DNA from: a virus
DNA: 22,553 nucleotides
Direction: 5' to 3' (one strand)
Virus record (IMG/VR): IMGVR_UViG_3300046007_006030
Coordinates: 1-22,553 of that record
Shown here: one piece after another, positions 11,605 through 18,244 of the stretch
Numbering within the stretch: position 1 is the stretch's first letter
Layout: each line of letters begins with the position of its first letter
Position numbers and translations under genes: made by a program
Notes under the pieces: generated by a model
Database searches by the model: none
Seen by the model: only the letters and a program-made list of their open reading frames with translations
What the model was told of the DNA's origin: nothing

Positions 11605-12879
11605 TTATCCTATTTGAACATTTAGTTCTAAGGTCACGGGTCCAACAAAATCAATATAAAGATTTCGTGGAGAATTTGCTTGTTTAAGATATATTACACT
11701 TGCTTGATCAAATCCGGGAGTACCAAGGTAATATAAATTAGTAGATACTAAATTTGTTTTAGTAATTTCTGAATAAACAAATACCGAATATCCTTTTAAT
11801 GATGGGTGACTTAAATCTAATTTAAATCCATTATTAATAGCAATTGATATTGCACTTGATGCACGCAACACATAACTTGTAGGATAATTTAATAAAAGTG
11901 TTGCAGTTGGATTCCCGTTGGTATCAACTGACTGATCTATTTGTGCAAATATTGCTGCATCAAATACAAATGTTTTATCTCCACTTGCCGCATTATAAGA
12001 ACTATCAGAAAGTCTAGAACATGAATCACATACAATCCACTGTGTGCTGCATGTGGCTCCCTCATACTGACTTCTTAAGAATGCTTGTAATTCATTTTGT
12101 TTTTCAAAACAATTTACTTGATTACCATCACCATTATAAACAACATAACACCCAGTTGTTTTTGTACTCTTAGATAAAATATCGGGATTAGAATTTCCAC
12201 GAATAAATTGAGTTAGTGTTTTAAATGATGAAGATACATTTTCATTCGTAAGTGTTACACCACAGTAGATTAGTTCTTTTTTATCTTTTAATTGTATTGC
12301 ACCAGAAACTAAAAGCTTACCAGAATTTAAAGTTGATCCTGAAATTTCAACATATTCTTGTTTTGAAAATACAGATCCTAAAATTCCTTTATTTAATACC
12401 GACTTAAATTTAGAATCATTTAAATTATTTTTAATCCAATTAGAATTAGTTGCACCAATATACGTTGTTGAATACTGTGGTGGTTTTACAAAATTATTTT
12501 TTATATAATACGTGTATGTATTATCATATGTAAAACCGGAAACAATCCCACCTATAATGAGTTTATTATCTCCAGTTAATGCCTGTAAACTAAAAACACC
12601 AGATATATCTCTACGTAGTTCTACATCAGCATCATAATAATCACCATTGCTTAATGCAAAGGTTGTACCAGGTGGTGTATTTTGAAACATTTTAACAAGT
12701 GTTGTTCTATCCGAATTATCATAACACTCTGAATAATCAATAAAACAACTTAACCCAGTAATAGATACATTTGGTGTAGAATTTATATATCCTTTTGTAA
12801 ATACTGGATCATATGTAGATCCAGCTATTTCAAAACCATAATTTTGTATTACCTGGGATGCAGTGAGGAAAAATGACAT
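11605..12879 (-). CDS. putative virion appendage protein (424 aa)
   Basis: A Ser/Thr/Asn/Gly-rich, beta-rich protein with no enzymatic motif and no membrane segment. A central Cys cluster (ATCSTQWIVCDSCSR) stands out. The N-terminus (MSFFLTASQVIQNYGFEIAG) and the C-terminus (LYIDFVGPVTLELNVQIG) look like oligomerising or docking parts of a phage fibre or adhesin. It starts 1 nt after the stop of the 307-residue gene upstream, so the pair is probably one operon and the products may form a complex. The assignment as a virion protein is inference from composition and context. Confidence 0.68.
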   Translation of the reverse strand: MSFFLTASQVIQNYGFEIAGSTYDPVFTKGYINSTPNVSITGLSCFIDYSECYDNSDRTTLVKMFQNTPPGTTFALSNGDYYDADVELRRDISGVFSLQALTGDNKLIIGGIVSGFTYDNTYTYYIKNNFVKPPQYSTTYIGATNSNWIKNNLNDSKFKSVLNKGILGSVFSKQEYVEISGSTLNSGKLLVSGAIQLKDKKELIYCGVTLTNENVSSSFKTLTQFIRGNSNPDILSKSTKTTGCYVVYNGDGNQVNCFEKQNELQAFLRSQYEGATCSTQWIVCDSCSRLSDSSYNAASGDKTFVFDAAIFAQIDQSVDTNGNPTATLLLNYPTSYVLRASSAISIAINNGFKLDLSHPSLKGYSVFVYSEITKTNLVSTNLYYLGTPGFDQASVIYLKQANSPRNLYIDFVGPVTLELNVQIG

Positions 12880-12880
12880 A

Positions 12881-13804
12881 TTATGATGCTAGATATGTAA
12901 TTACTTGTGTTCCAGTATTAGATATTGCATAAATTTTATTTGTGTTAATAACATTCAGAGAAACACTTTCACCTGGATCTAGAGCATATCCAAATGATGA
13001 GCCAATCAATCCAGCTGTATTTCCGATATATACAAAATCTGTATTTGTGGAAAGTGCTTTAATATTAATTTCAGAAGTTGTTGTATATCCAGCTGAATCT
13101 AATTGTCCAACTGAAACTGAAGTAGTAGATAATCTTCCAGTTTTAAATGTAGATGGTCTGCCTACTCCCAAAGATGTAAAATCACTTCTCAATCCAACTA
13201 CTTCATTATATATTGCAGTCATACCACCTAAAAGGTTAGTATCGTTTATAGATAGTGGATATCCACCAGAAAATCCTTGGACGGCTAAAGTTGTACCTAT
13301 AGTTGCATTTATTGCTGCACCAGAAATACTAACTTTTAATGCATCACCCGAGATTCCTAGAGCAGATCCACTAGAATCTACTAAATTAACATAAACATAG
13401 GTCAAACCGCTTGGACCAAATACAGAAACTGAATCGGTATTTCGTGATAATGATCTACCACCAGTTACTTCAATTCTTGTGCCGGATTGAGTTGAGACAT
13501 ATACAGGAGATCCACTGAGTCCAATAGCACTAACTGTGCCACTAACAACTACAGGGCCTGCTGCAGGTCCCTGTACAGCGATTGTACCAGTAAACCCAGA
13601 AATGGTAGCAGTCATTCCACCAGCAACGGTTACAGGAAATGGTGTTGCTGCTGATACAATTGTTGCAGAGCCAGTTACACCATATGCTAATTTCATTACT
13701 TGAAAATGTGCAGTGATGCCTCCAAATCTAGCTACATCAGTAGCAACAGCAGCTGTAAGACCGGAAGTTTCAATAATAAGATTTGTGTCGTTGTCTACTG
13801 CCAT
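12881..13804 (-). CDS. repetitive beta-rich virion fibre or decoration protein (307 aa)
   Basis: Residues 50-130 consist of short Val/Thr/Ser/Gly strands recurring about every 10-15 residues (TVSAIGLSGSPVYVS, TLAVQGFSGGYPLSI), as in slender phage fibres. The C-terminal ~60 residues (DFVYIGNTAGLIGSSFGYAL, then a PGESVSL turn and a YAISNTGTQVITYLA ending) form a compact beta domain that I recognise from many phage head-fibre and tail-associated proteins. The leader contains AGAGGAAA before the ATG, with a weak late-type box at 13830-13837. It probably forms the shaft to which the downstream 424-residue product attaches. Confidence 0.72.
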   Translation of the reverse strand: MAVDNDTNLIIETSGLTAAVATDVARFGGITAHFQVMKLAYGVTGSATIVSAATPFPVTVAGGMTATISGFTGTIAVQGPAAGPVVVSGTVSAIGLSGSPVYVSTQSGTRIEVTGGRSLSRNTDSVSVFGPSGLTYVYVNLVDSSGSALGISGDALKVSISGAAINATIGTTLAVQGFSGGYPLSINDTNLLGGMTAIYNEVVGLRSDFTSLGVGRPSTFKTGRLSTTSVSVGQLDSAGYTTTSEINIKALSTNTDFVYIGNTAGLIGSSFGYALDPGESVSLNVINTNKIYAISNTGTQVITYLAS

Positions 13805-13829
13805 GGTTTCCTCTAAATAGTTCTAGCAA

Positions 13830-13837
13830 TATTTAGG
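13830..13837 (-). promoter_or_regulatory. weak late-type promoter box
   Basis: CCTAAATA on the minus strand matches 6 of 8 bases of TATAAATA. It lies about 25 nt upstream of the ATG at 13804, and the leader contains AGAGGAAA. Tentative. Confidence 0.35.
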
Positions 13838-13849
13838 TGTATTAAATTA

Positions 13850-13877
13850 TTGGATAATCAATAATCGGTGATATAAT
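13850..13877 (+). promoter_or_regulatory. sigma70-type promoter of gp33, 6 nt from ATG
   Basis: TTGGAT (13850-13855), 16-nt spacer, perfect TATAAT (13872-13877), then 6 nt to the ATG at 13884. No Shine-Dalgarno fits between them. Predicted leaderless. Confidence 0.75.
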
Positions 13878-13883
13878 AGTATT

Positions 13884-14120
13884 ATGTATATAGACGAAGC
13901 CGCAAAAGAAAAATTTTCTTCCCAAATAATAGATAGAGTAAAGGTTACAAAATTACCCTTTATCGATTGTGTTTTAGAATTAGCCAATGAAATGGGTATA
14001 GATCCCAGTTCTGCTGGAAAATTACTAACTAAACCAATTATTGAAAAAATTGAAGTTGAAGCAAAATTGCTTCATTTTATAAAAGAAAAAAATAAAAAAA
14101 ATAAACTACCAGTTGACTAA
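13884..14120 (+). CDS. 33: gp33-like late transcription co-activator (78 aa)
   Basis: In T4, gp33 bridges the sliding clamp gp45 and host RNA polymerase so that the gp55 sigma factor can fire late promoters. The small acidic/basic helical protein here (FSSQIIDRVKVTKLPFIDCV, then AGKLLTKPIIEKIEVEAKLL) fits the pattern of short cyanophage gp33 proteins, in which a helix precedes a K-L-L/I-x-x-x-I/L-x-x-K-I-x-x-E-A segment. Position supports it: T4 also has gene 33 close to gene 32. It is shorter than T4 gp33 (112 aa), as expected for this lineage. The late boxes in the window make a gp33/gp55 system necessary. Its stop overlaps the -35 box of the gp32 promoter. Confidence 0.72.
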   Translation: MYIDEAAKEKFSSQIIDRVKVTKLPFIDCVLELANEMGIDPSSAGKLLTKPIIEKIEVEAKLLHFIKEKNKKNKLPVD

Positions 14121-14140
14121 TTGATTTCTAGGGGTATAAT
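14113..14140 (+). promoter_or_regulatory. strong sigma70-type promoter of gp32
   Basis: TTGACT (14113-14118), 16-nt spacer, TATAAT (14135-14140). The start site should be near 14147, giving a leader of about 33 nt that contains a hairpin. Confidence 0.82.
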
Positions 14141-14153
14141 AAACACAGAAAGG

Positions 14154-14170
14154 CCGAGGTAGATCCTCGG
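14154..14170 (+). promoter_or_regulatory. leader hairpin in front of gp32
   Basis: CCGAGG (14154-14159) pairs with CCTCGG (14165-14170) around a TAGAT loop, 9 nt before the ATG at 14180. The only Shine-Dalgarno-like sequence (AAAGG, and AGG in the stem) lies in or before the stem. T4 gp32 represses its own translation through a structured leader, so this may be the counterpart. Confidence 0.55.
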
Positions 14171-14179
14171 GCAAATACA

Positions 14180-15037
14180 ATGGCAAATTTTTCAGATTTC
14201 AAGAAGAAGAGTAAGAACTCAGTCGCATCCCTAACCGAGCGTATGGATAAGCTAACCTCAAAGGAGAGTTACAAAGATGATCGTCTTTGGAAGCCTGGTA
14301 TTGACAAGGCTGGAAACGGTTATGCAGTAATTAGATTCCTTCCTGAAATTGAAGGAGAAGATAGTCCCTTTGTTTCAGTTTACAGCCATGCCTTCAAGGG
14401 TAAGGGTGGTTGGTTGTTTGAAAACTGCCCAACTACTCTTGGAGAAAAGTGCCCAGTTTGTGAAGCAAACACGGAACTCTGGAATAGTGGAATTGAGGAT
14501 GATAAGAATATTGCACGCAATCGTAAGCGTAAGTTGACTTACATTTCAAACATTCTTGTTGTTGAAGATCCAGCAAATCCAGAAAATAAAGGAAAGGTTT
14601 TTCTTTATCAGTATGGTACCAAAATCTTCCAGAAGATTCAAGCACTTGCTCATCCAGAATTTAAAGATGAGACAGCAATTGATCCATTCAACTTTTGGAC
14701 TGGTGCAGACTTTAAGATCAAGATTCGCAATGTGGGTGGGTATGTAAATTATGATCGTTCAGAGTTTGCTGCTCCTGCTCCTCTTCTTGGTGGAGATGAT
14801 AAAAAGTTAGAGGAACTTTGGAAGAAGCAATATGCTCTTAAGGAGTTTACTGACAAGAGTCAGTTCAAAAGTTATGATGAACTCAAGGCTCGACTAAAGA
14901 AGGCAACTGGTGATGACATTCGTGCCCAGTTTACTGAGTCAAAGAGTGTTGAAGATGATGTCACTAATACGATAGTTAGTGAAGACATTGAGGAAAAAGA
15001 TCCTCTAAAGTACTTCTCCGAAATGGAGAATGATTGA
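14180..15037 (+). CDS. 32: gp32 single-stranded DNA-binding protein (285 aa)
   Basis: T4 gp32 coats single-stranded DNA during replication, recombination and repair. The three expected parts are visible. A basic N-terminal segment (FKKKSKNS, residues 7-14) corresponds to the cooperativity LAST motif. The OB-fold core carries the zinc site H70-x12-C83-x7-C91-x2-C94, spaced almost as in T4 gp32. The acidic tail (EDIEEKDPLKYFSEMEND) recruits partner proteins in T4. Length is close to T4 gp32 (301 aa). The gene has its own strong promoter, a structured leader and a perfect terminator, and its GC content is higher than in the flanking late genes. gp59 does not follow, unlike in T4. Confidence 0.95.
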   Translation: MANFSDFKKKSKNSVASLTERMDKLTSKESYKDDRLWKPGIDKAGNGYAVIRFLPEIEGEDSPFVSVYSHAFKGKGGWLFENCPTTLGEKCPVCEANTELWNSGIEDDKNIARNRKRKLTYISNILVVEDPANPENKGKVFLYQYGTKIFQKIQALAHPEFKDETAIDPFNFWTGADFKIKIRNVGGYVNYDRSEFAAPAPLLGGDDKKLEELWKKQYALKEFTDKSQFKSYDELKARLKKATGDDIRAQFTESKSVEDDVTNTIVSEDIEEKDPLKYFSEMEND

Positions 15038-15040
15038 GAA

Positions 15041-15064
15041 AAGCCCCGCAAGGGGCTTTTTTTA
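15041..15064. terminator. bidirectional terminator after gp32
   Basis: AAGCCCC (15041-15047) and GGGGCTT (15052-15058) pair around a GCAA loop, followed by a T-run. On the minus strand the same stem is followed by TTTTC, so it can also end the minus-strand gene stopping at 15062. Confidence 0.92.
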
Positions 15065-15553
15065 TCCCCAAGAAGGACGAGATGATGCTTTTGTTAATCG
15101 ATCAAAGAACATAACATTTTTTTGCATATTTGCTGTTCGTGCTTCTGTTTTACCCTGGTCATTACTAACTAAATCTTGTTTCATACCAATTTTAGAATTT
15201 AATTCGTGCATAGCACTATACATTCCATTCATTTGATTATATATTTCTTCTTGCCCAGATGCTCTATTAAGCATTCCTGATTGAATTGTCTCAGCACTTT
15301 CTACTATAGGTGTATTTAATGAGACATATGATGCCATACTAGATTCCATAGGAGTTATAACTTCTCTATCTGGAATACGTGGTGACTGTGATGTAAATGA
15401 AATAACATTGTTTTCTGGTTGTTTAATTTCATCCATTTCAAATACATATGATCTTTGTTCTGAATTGGTTGAAGTATTTAATGCTTGATCAAAATTTGAT
15501 TGTTCAGCTTTTAAATCTAAATCAAAAGTGTTTTGGTTTATATTTGGATTCAT
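15062..15553 (-). CDS. hypothetical late tail-region protein (163 aa)
   Basis: A Gln/Asn/Ser/Glu-rich, probably mostly disordered or helical protein (DLDLKAEQSNFDQALN; IYNQMNGMYSAMHELNSKIG near residue 110 looks like a short coiled coil). I recognise no family. Its ATG (15551-15553) overlaps the TGA (15550-15552) of the -1 extension of the gp26-like gene as ATGA. Ribosomes finishing the frameshift product could therefore restart here directly. That makes it a candidate partner in baseplate hub assembly. It ends at the terminator shared with gp32. Confidence 0.68.
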   Translation of the reverse strand: MNPNINQNTFDLDLKAEQSNFDQALNTSTNSEQRSYVFEMDEIKQPENNVISFTSQSPRIPDREVITPMESSMASYVSLNTPIVESAETIQSGMLNRASGQEEIYNQMNGMYSAMHELNSKIGMKQDLVSNDQGKTEARTANMQKNVMFFDRLTKASSRPSWG

Positions 15554-15753
15554 TGATTAATTATATTAAATGGGTTATTATTTGATTGTGACGAATTTTG
15601 TGTTTGCAAATTTTCTAATAATAAATTAATATAAATTTCTCTTTCCCATACCATCATGTTTTCTATTTCTGTAATACTCCAAGAAAACGTATTTATTAAT
15701 TTAAAATTTGATTTATAATAATCGGTAAGATCAAAGTATCTTACCGAAAGATA
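15550..15753 (-). CDS. -1 frameshift extension of the gp26-like gene (67 codons, no own start)
   Basis: The frame is open from the slippery site to a TGA at 15552-15550, 67 codons, with no start codon or ribosome site at its beginning. It encodes YLSVRYFDLTDYYKSNF, then WSITEIENMMVWEREIYINL, and an Asn/Gln/Ser-rich end. The W-S-x-x-E-I-x-x-M-x-x-x-E-R segment resembles the extension domains of tail chaperones made by frameshifting in other phages. A frameshift at 15759-15753 would produce 218 + 67 = 285 residues. An internal ATG pair (ENMM) could only yield about 35 residues. The alternative is a sequencing indel in the T-run. Confidence 0.7.
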   Translation of the reverse strand, partial: YLSVRYFDLTDYYKSNFKLINTFSWSITEIENMMVWEREIYINLLLENLQTQNSSQSNNNPFNIINQ

Positions 15754-15759
15754 AAAAAA
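15723..15759 (-). promoter_or_regulatory. predicted programmed -1 frameshift signal
   Basis: On the minus strand the heptamer T TTT TTT (15759-15753) is in the correct X-XXY-YYZ frame (codons GAT TTT TTT). It is followed by the 6-nt spacer ATCTTT, then a perfect 9-bp stem, CGGTAAGAT (15746-15738) with ATCTTACCG (15731-15723), around a 6-nt loop. The zero-frame stop TAA is inside the stem. No U-tract follows the hairpin, which argues against a terminator. Confidence 0.72.
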
Positions 15760-16406
15760 TCTAATACCCCATTTACCTCCTTTTCAGAACCGTCTAGTAA
15801 TTTGATTGTGGCTGTAAGTCTAGGTTGATTTGATAAAAAGTTATCAAATTCTTTTAACACTGATATTGGAAGGTTGTTTATTATTTCTTTAATTTCATCT
15901 GGTACAAATTTATTAAAGTCATAAATTTCTTTTTGAACAATTATTTTTTTAATACAAACTTTATAAAAATCATTAGTTTCAAAAGAATTTAATTTAAGAA
16001 GATCAGAAAAAATAGGTGACTCTAATTCAATTAAAATATTATTGTTTATATTAACAATTTTTTTATTTAATGAATTTACACAAACTATATCTGATATATT
16101 TAATTCATATTTGTTTTTTTCAAATATAACTGAGATATGTTCATCTACACTTTTTGATCTAATGTGTAAAAACAAATATTCTGCATCTGCAATACATAAT
16201 TCATTAATATCAATATTATTTGTATTATTTTTTATAATCTCATAAAGAGCAATCAGAGCTAATTTTTTATTATTTTCTTGTAAAATAATAGAAAGATTCT
16301 TAGCATCCTTTACTTTAAATGGTGTAAATGATACTTTTAATTTACTTACAGGTAATACTACTTCGTACTTTGGAAAATATACATTCAATTCATCTAATAA
16401 ATTCAT
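15741..16406 (-). CDS. 26: gp26-like baseplate hub assembly protein (221 aa)
   Basis: The layout matches the T4 gp26 / T4_baseplate family (T4 gp26 is 208 aa). It begins MNLLDELNVYFPKYEVVLPV, continues LKVSFTPFKVKDAKNLSIIL, and has a long region of helices rich in Asn, Ile and Lys (IALYEIIKNN, LLKLNSFETNDFYKVCI). It ends with a strand-rich LTATIKLLDGSEKEVNGVLDFF. In T4 the protein is needed to assemble the central hub. It lies 5 nt after the gp54-like gene in a minus-strand operon. The notable feature is the slippery site and hairpin at its end, which predict a second, longer product. Confidence 0.75.
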   Translation of the reverse strand: MNLLDELNVYFPKYEVVLPVSKLKVSFTPFKVKDAKNLSIILQENNKKLALIALYEIIKNNTNNIDINELCIADAEYLFLHIRSKSVDEHISVIFEKNKYELNISDIVCVNSLNKKIVNINNNILIELESPIFSDLLKLNSFETNDFYKVCIKKIIVQKEIYDFNKFVPDEIKEIINNLPISVLKEFDNFLSNQPRLTATIKLLDGSEKEVNGVLDFFIFR

Positions 16407-16411
16407 AATAA

Positions 16412-16978
16412 TTATAATCTTTCGTTTTTATAATCTCTATAGTTAAACACTACTGTGTAACGCAAATATGGATCTGGTGCAACGCTACTAACCCTGAGTG
16501 GAGTTGTTTCAACAGGAAACACTTCATTAAAGGTATATCTAGAAACTATGTTTCCATTTAAATCTAATAAATTTAATATTACTTTACAGTTTTTTACAAT
16601 ATCATCATAGTAAGCCAATTTAAATGGTGTATTATAACTTCCTACAGAATACCCACCACTATAGATAGAATTAAACCAATCGTTAAAAAACAATAACGTT
16701 CTATTATCACCAGTTACTGGAAATGTAATAGCAAACCCGTTAGCAAAACTTTGACTTCTTGGAATTAATCGTCCAACGCCATAGCCAGATAAATCATCTG
16801 CAACATGATCAATTGCTCTTTGATTTAATAAAAATTCATCTACAACATATTCTGGATCTAAGAATGAAGAACTTGGTGTATTAAAAAATGATATTGAATA
16901 TCTGTTAGGTCGTTGAATACCTTTATGTTGTGTAAAGTAATTTTTTAAACTTGATATGGTGTTATCTAAATTAGGCAT
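16412..16978 (-). CDS. 54: gp54-like baseplate-tail tube junction protein (188 aa)
   Basis: The N-terminus RPNRYSISFFNTPSSSFL parallels T4 gp54 (RNNMFSCVFATTPSTKSSSL). The centre has FFNDWFNSIYSGG, where gp54 and tail tube proteins carry a W-V/F-N-S/x segment. The C-terminus (VSSVAPDPYLRYTVVFNYRD) ends with the strand typical of tube-family folds. gp54 primes tail tube polymerisation on the baseplate together with gp48, which is encoded just across the divergent promoter. It is shorter than T4 gp54 (320 aa). A gp19-type tail tube protein is the alternative, since both share the fold. Its ATG overlaps the end of gp4 by 8 nt. Confidence 0.68.
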   Translation of the reverse strand: MPNLDNTISSLKNYFTQHKGIQRPNRYSISFFNTPSSSFLDPEYVVDEFLLNQRAIDHVADDLSGYGVGRLIPRSQSFANGFAITFPVTGDNRTLLFFNDWFNSIYSGGYSVGSYNTPFKLAYYDDIVKNCKVILNLLDLNGNIVSRYTFNEVFPVETTPLRVSSVAPDPYLRYTVVFNYRDYKNERL

Positions 16979-17390
16979 TGGAGAATAATTCTTTTTCTGT
17001 TAAAAGTTTAAACACAAAATTGTGTTTTTGGCAGTACAATTCTGCTGCTTTCCATTTGGCAACATTGACTATCCATGTTAATTTTTCTTTTTTTGATGCA
17101 TTTTCTTTTAACATGGTTTGTTTTTTTGGTTTTACTTCAATCATCCAAGATTCAAGTTTGTCGTTATTTTTAATTTGAACAAGAAAATCAGGAATATAGT
17201 TTCTGATCTTATTATCTACTGGATTATGATAAGGAACCATAATTTCTTCAAAAGACCATTTTATAATATTTTCATTTCCATCACAAAATTTGCATACACT
17301 TCTTTCCCATAGAGAACGGCAATTGATAGAATCTGGATTTCCCACATATTTTTTTTGATTTAAGGGAACATATTTAGTTCTATACGCCAT
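16971..17390 (-). CDS. 4: gp4-like head completion protein (139 aa)
   Basis: The motif string LWERSVCKFCD, IKWSFEEIMVPYHNPVDNK, RNYIPDFLVQI, WMIEVKPKKQT and AKWKAAELYCQKHNF matches T4 gp4 (also called gp50/65), which completes DNA-filled heads before tail joining. D and E-V-K spaced as in PDF...EVK resemble a TnsA/PD-(D/E)xK nuclease core, consistent with a suggested nuclease ancestry. The ATG at 17390 (MAYRTK) is preferred over 17411 because GATAAATA lies exactly 5 nt upstream and the longer start would overlap that promoter. Length fits T4 gp4 (150 aa). Confidence 0.88.
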   Translation of the reverse strand: MAYRTKYVPLNQKKYVGNPDSINCRSLWERSVCKFCDGNENIIKWSFEEIMVPYHNPVDNKIRNYIPDFLVQIKNNDKLESWMIEVKPKKQTMLKENASKKEKLTWIVNVAKWKAAELYCQKHNFVFKLLTEKELFSNA

Positions 17391-17395
17391 TAAAA

Positions 17396-17403
17396 TATTT
17401 ATC
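17396..17403 (-). promoter_or_regulatory. late promoter of gp4 operon, 5 nt from ATG
   Basis: GATAAATA on the minus strand (7 of 8 consensus bases), then TTTTA and the ATG at 17390. Same 5-nt spacing as the exact boxes at 2316, 3082, 3559 and 5742. Confidence 0.7.
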
Positions 17404-17408
17404 AAAAT

Positions 17409-17416
17409 CATAAATA
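17409..17416 (+). promoter_or_regulatory. late promoter of the gp48 operon
   Basis: CATAAATA on the plus strand, 8 nt before the ATG at 17425. It is back to back with the gp4 promoter at 17396-17403, so one 21-bp region launches both baseplate operons. Confidence 0.68.
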
Positions 17417-17424
17417 TTATTAAT

Positions 17425-18228
17425 ATGGCATACTTTGCACAATACCCATTAGGATCCTATGCTGCAGAACAACCTTTATGGATTAACTTTTATACAGCAC
17501 CATATTCTTTGAAAAATTTTGAAAGAACCAGGTCTGGTATTGTTAATCGGAGTTTTGGAAGAATAAGGCTACCTTTACCCAAAGAACCTGGATATTCAGC
17601 AAATCATGATTTTGCTCAATCTGACAATCCAGTAGGACCTGTTTTAAGCATGGCAGGGGTAGCAAACTCCGGTGGATTTGGTAGATTTGACACATTATTT
17701 GATCGTACACTGCAACCAGCACAATTTTATTCCGAAAAGCAGTTTGCAACATCAACATATAGACGATTTTCAAATATTACTGAACTATCTATGATCAGTG
17801 AAGCAAGAAAAACTTATCAGTTTGATTATATCTTTGCTCCCCATAATGCTAATGAAAGTGTAGCCGTAGAAAACATTGTAGCTTCTTTTAGAAAATGGTC
17901 TTATCCAGCAATTGCTGACTTTCCTGAAAGAACATATCCACAAAATTTATGGACTATTGTAGTTACTAAGGGATCACAGCCATCTTCATTTGAAAACTTG
18001 ACTGAAGTATGGCTTGGAGAACCATTGCCGTGTGTATTACAAAGTGTAACAGTTAAAAAGAATGATAGAGTTGATCCTATTGTAAGATTTTTACCAAACG
18101 GTGCTTCTTCATATACCTTAATGTCTTTGGTTTTTATAGAGTTTGAAACTGGCACATTCGTACCATCAGCAAATTATATTTGGTCTAAATCAGAAGTCTC
18201 ATATAATACTTTTGGATATGCCCAATAA
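17425..18228 (+). CDS. 48: gp48-like baseplate tail tube cap protein (267 aa)
   Basis: T4 gp48 sits on the hub and starts the tail tube with gp54. Two segments align by eye with T4 gp48. YQFDYIFAPHNANESVAVEN matches the T4 segment VFTWDLTPRSTEDLMAI. The region NLWTIVVTKGS, EPLPCVLQSVTVKKND, VRFLPNGASSYTLMSLVFIE matches T4 NPTVWMVKNF, FGPCQIQSIRFDKTPNG, NLPSTFTLEITMREI. The protein is shorter than T4 gp48 (364 aa), mainly at the N-terminus. It is the first gene of a plus-strand baseplate operon (gp48, gp53, hub, hub, gp25, gp6) under a late promoter. Confidence 0.85.
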   Translation: MAYFAQYPLGSYAAEQPLWINFYTAPYSLKNFERTRSGIVNRSFGRIRLPLPKEPGYSANHDFAQSDNPVGPVLSMAGVANSGGFGRFDTLFDRTLQPAQFYSEKQFATSTYRRFSNITELSMISEARKTYQFDYIFAPHNANESVAVENIVASFRKWSYPAIADFPERTYPQNLWTIVVTKGSQPSSFENLTEVWLGEPLPCVLQSVTVKKNDRVDPIVRFLPNGASSYTLMSLVFIEFETGTFVPSANYIWSKSEVSYNTFGYAQ

Positions 18229-18244
18229 TTAAATTGAGTTTAAT

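Noticed and set aside
12942-13394. 150-codon open frame on the plus strand
   Set aside because: It lies opposite the fibre-like gene 12881-13804, whose regular beta repeats leave the reverse frame open. No promoter or ribosome site fits.
15723-15746. Hairpin at the gp26 end as an intrinsic terminator
   Set aside because: No U-tract follows on either strand in the right place, the stem contains the stop codon, and the downstream gene overlaps the -1 frame in a coupled ATGA.
17391-17411. Upstream ATG for gp4 at 17411
   Set aside because: It would lie within the late promoter region. ATG 17390 has the fixed 5-nt spacing from GATAAATA and gives the family-like start MAYRTK.
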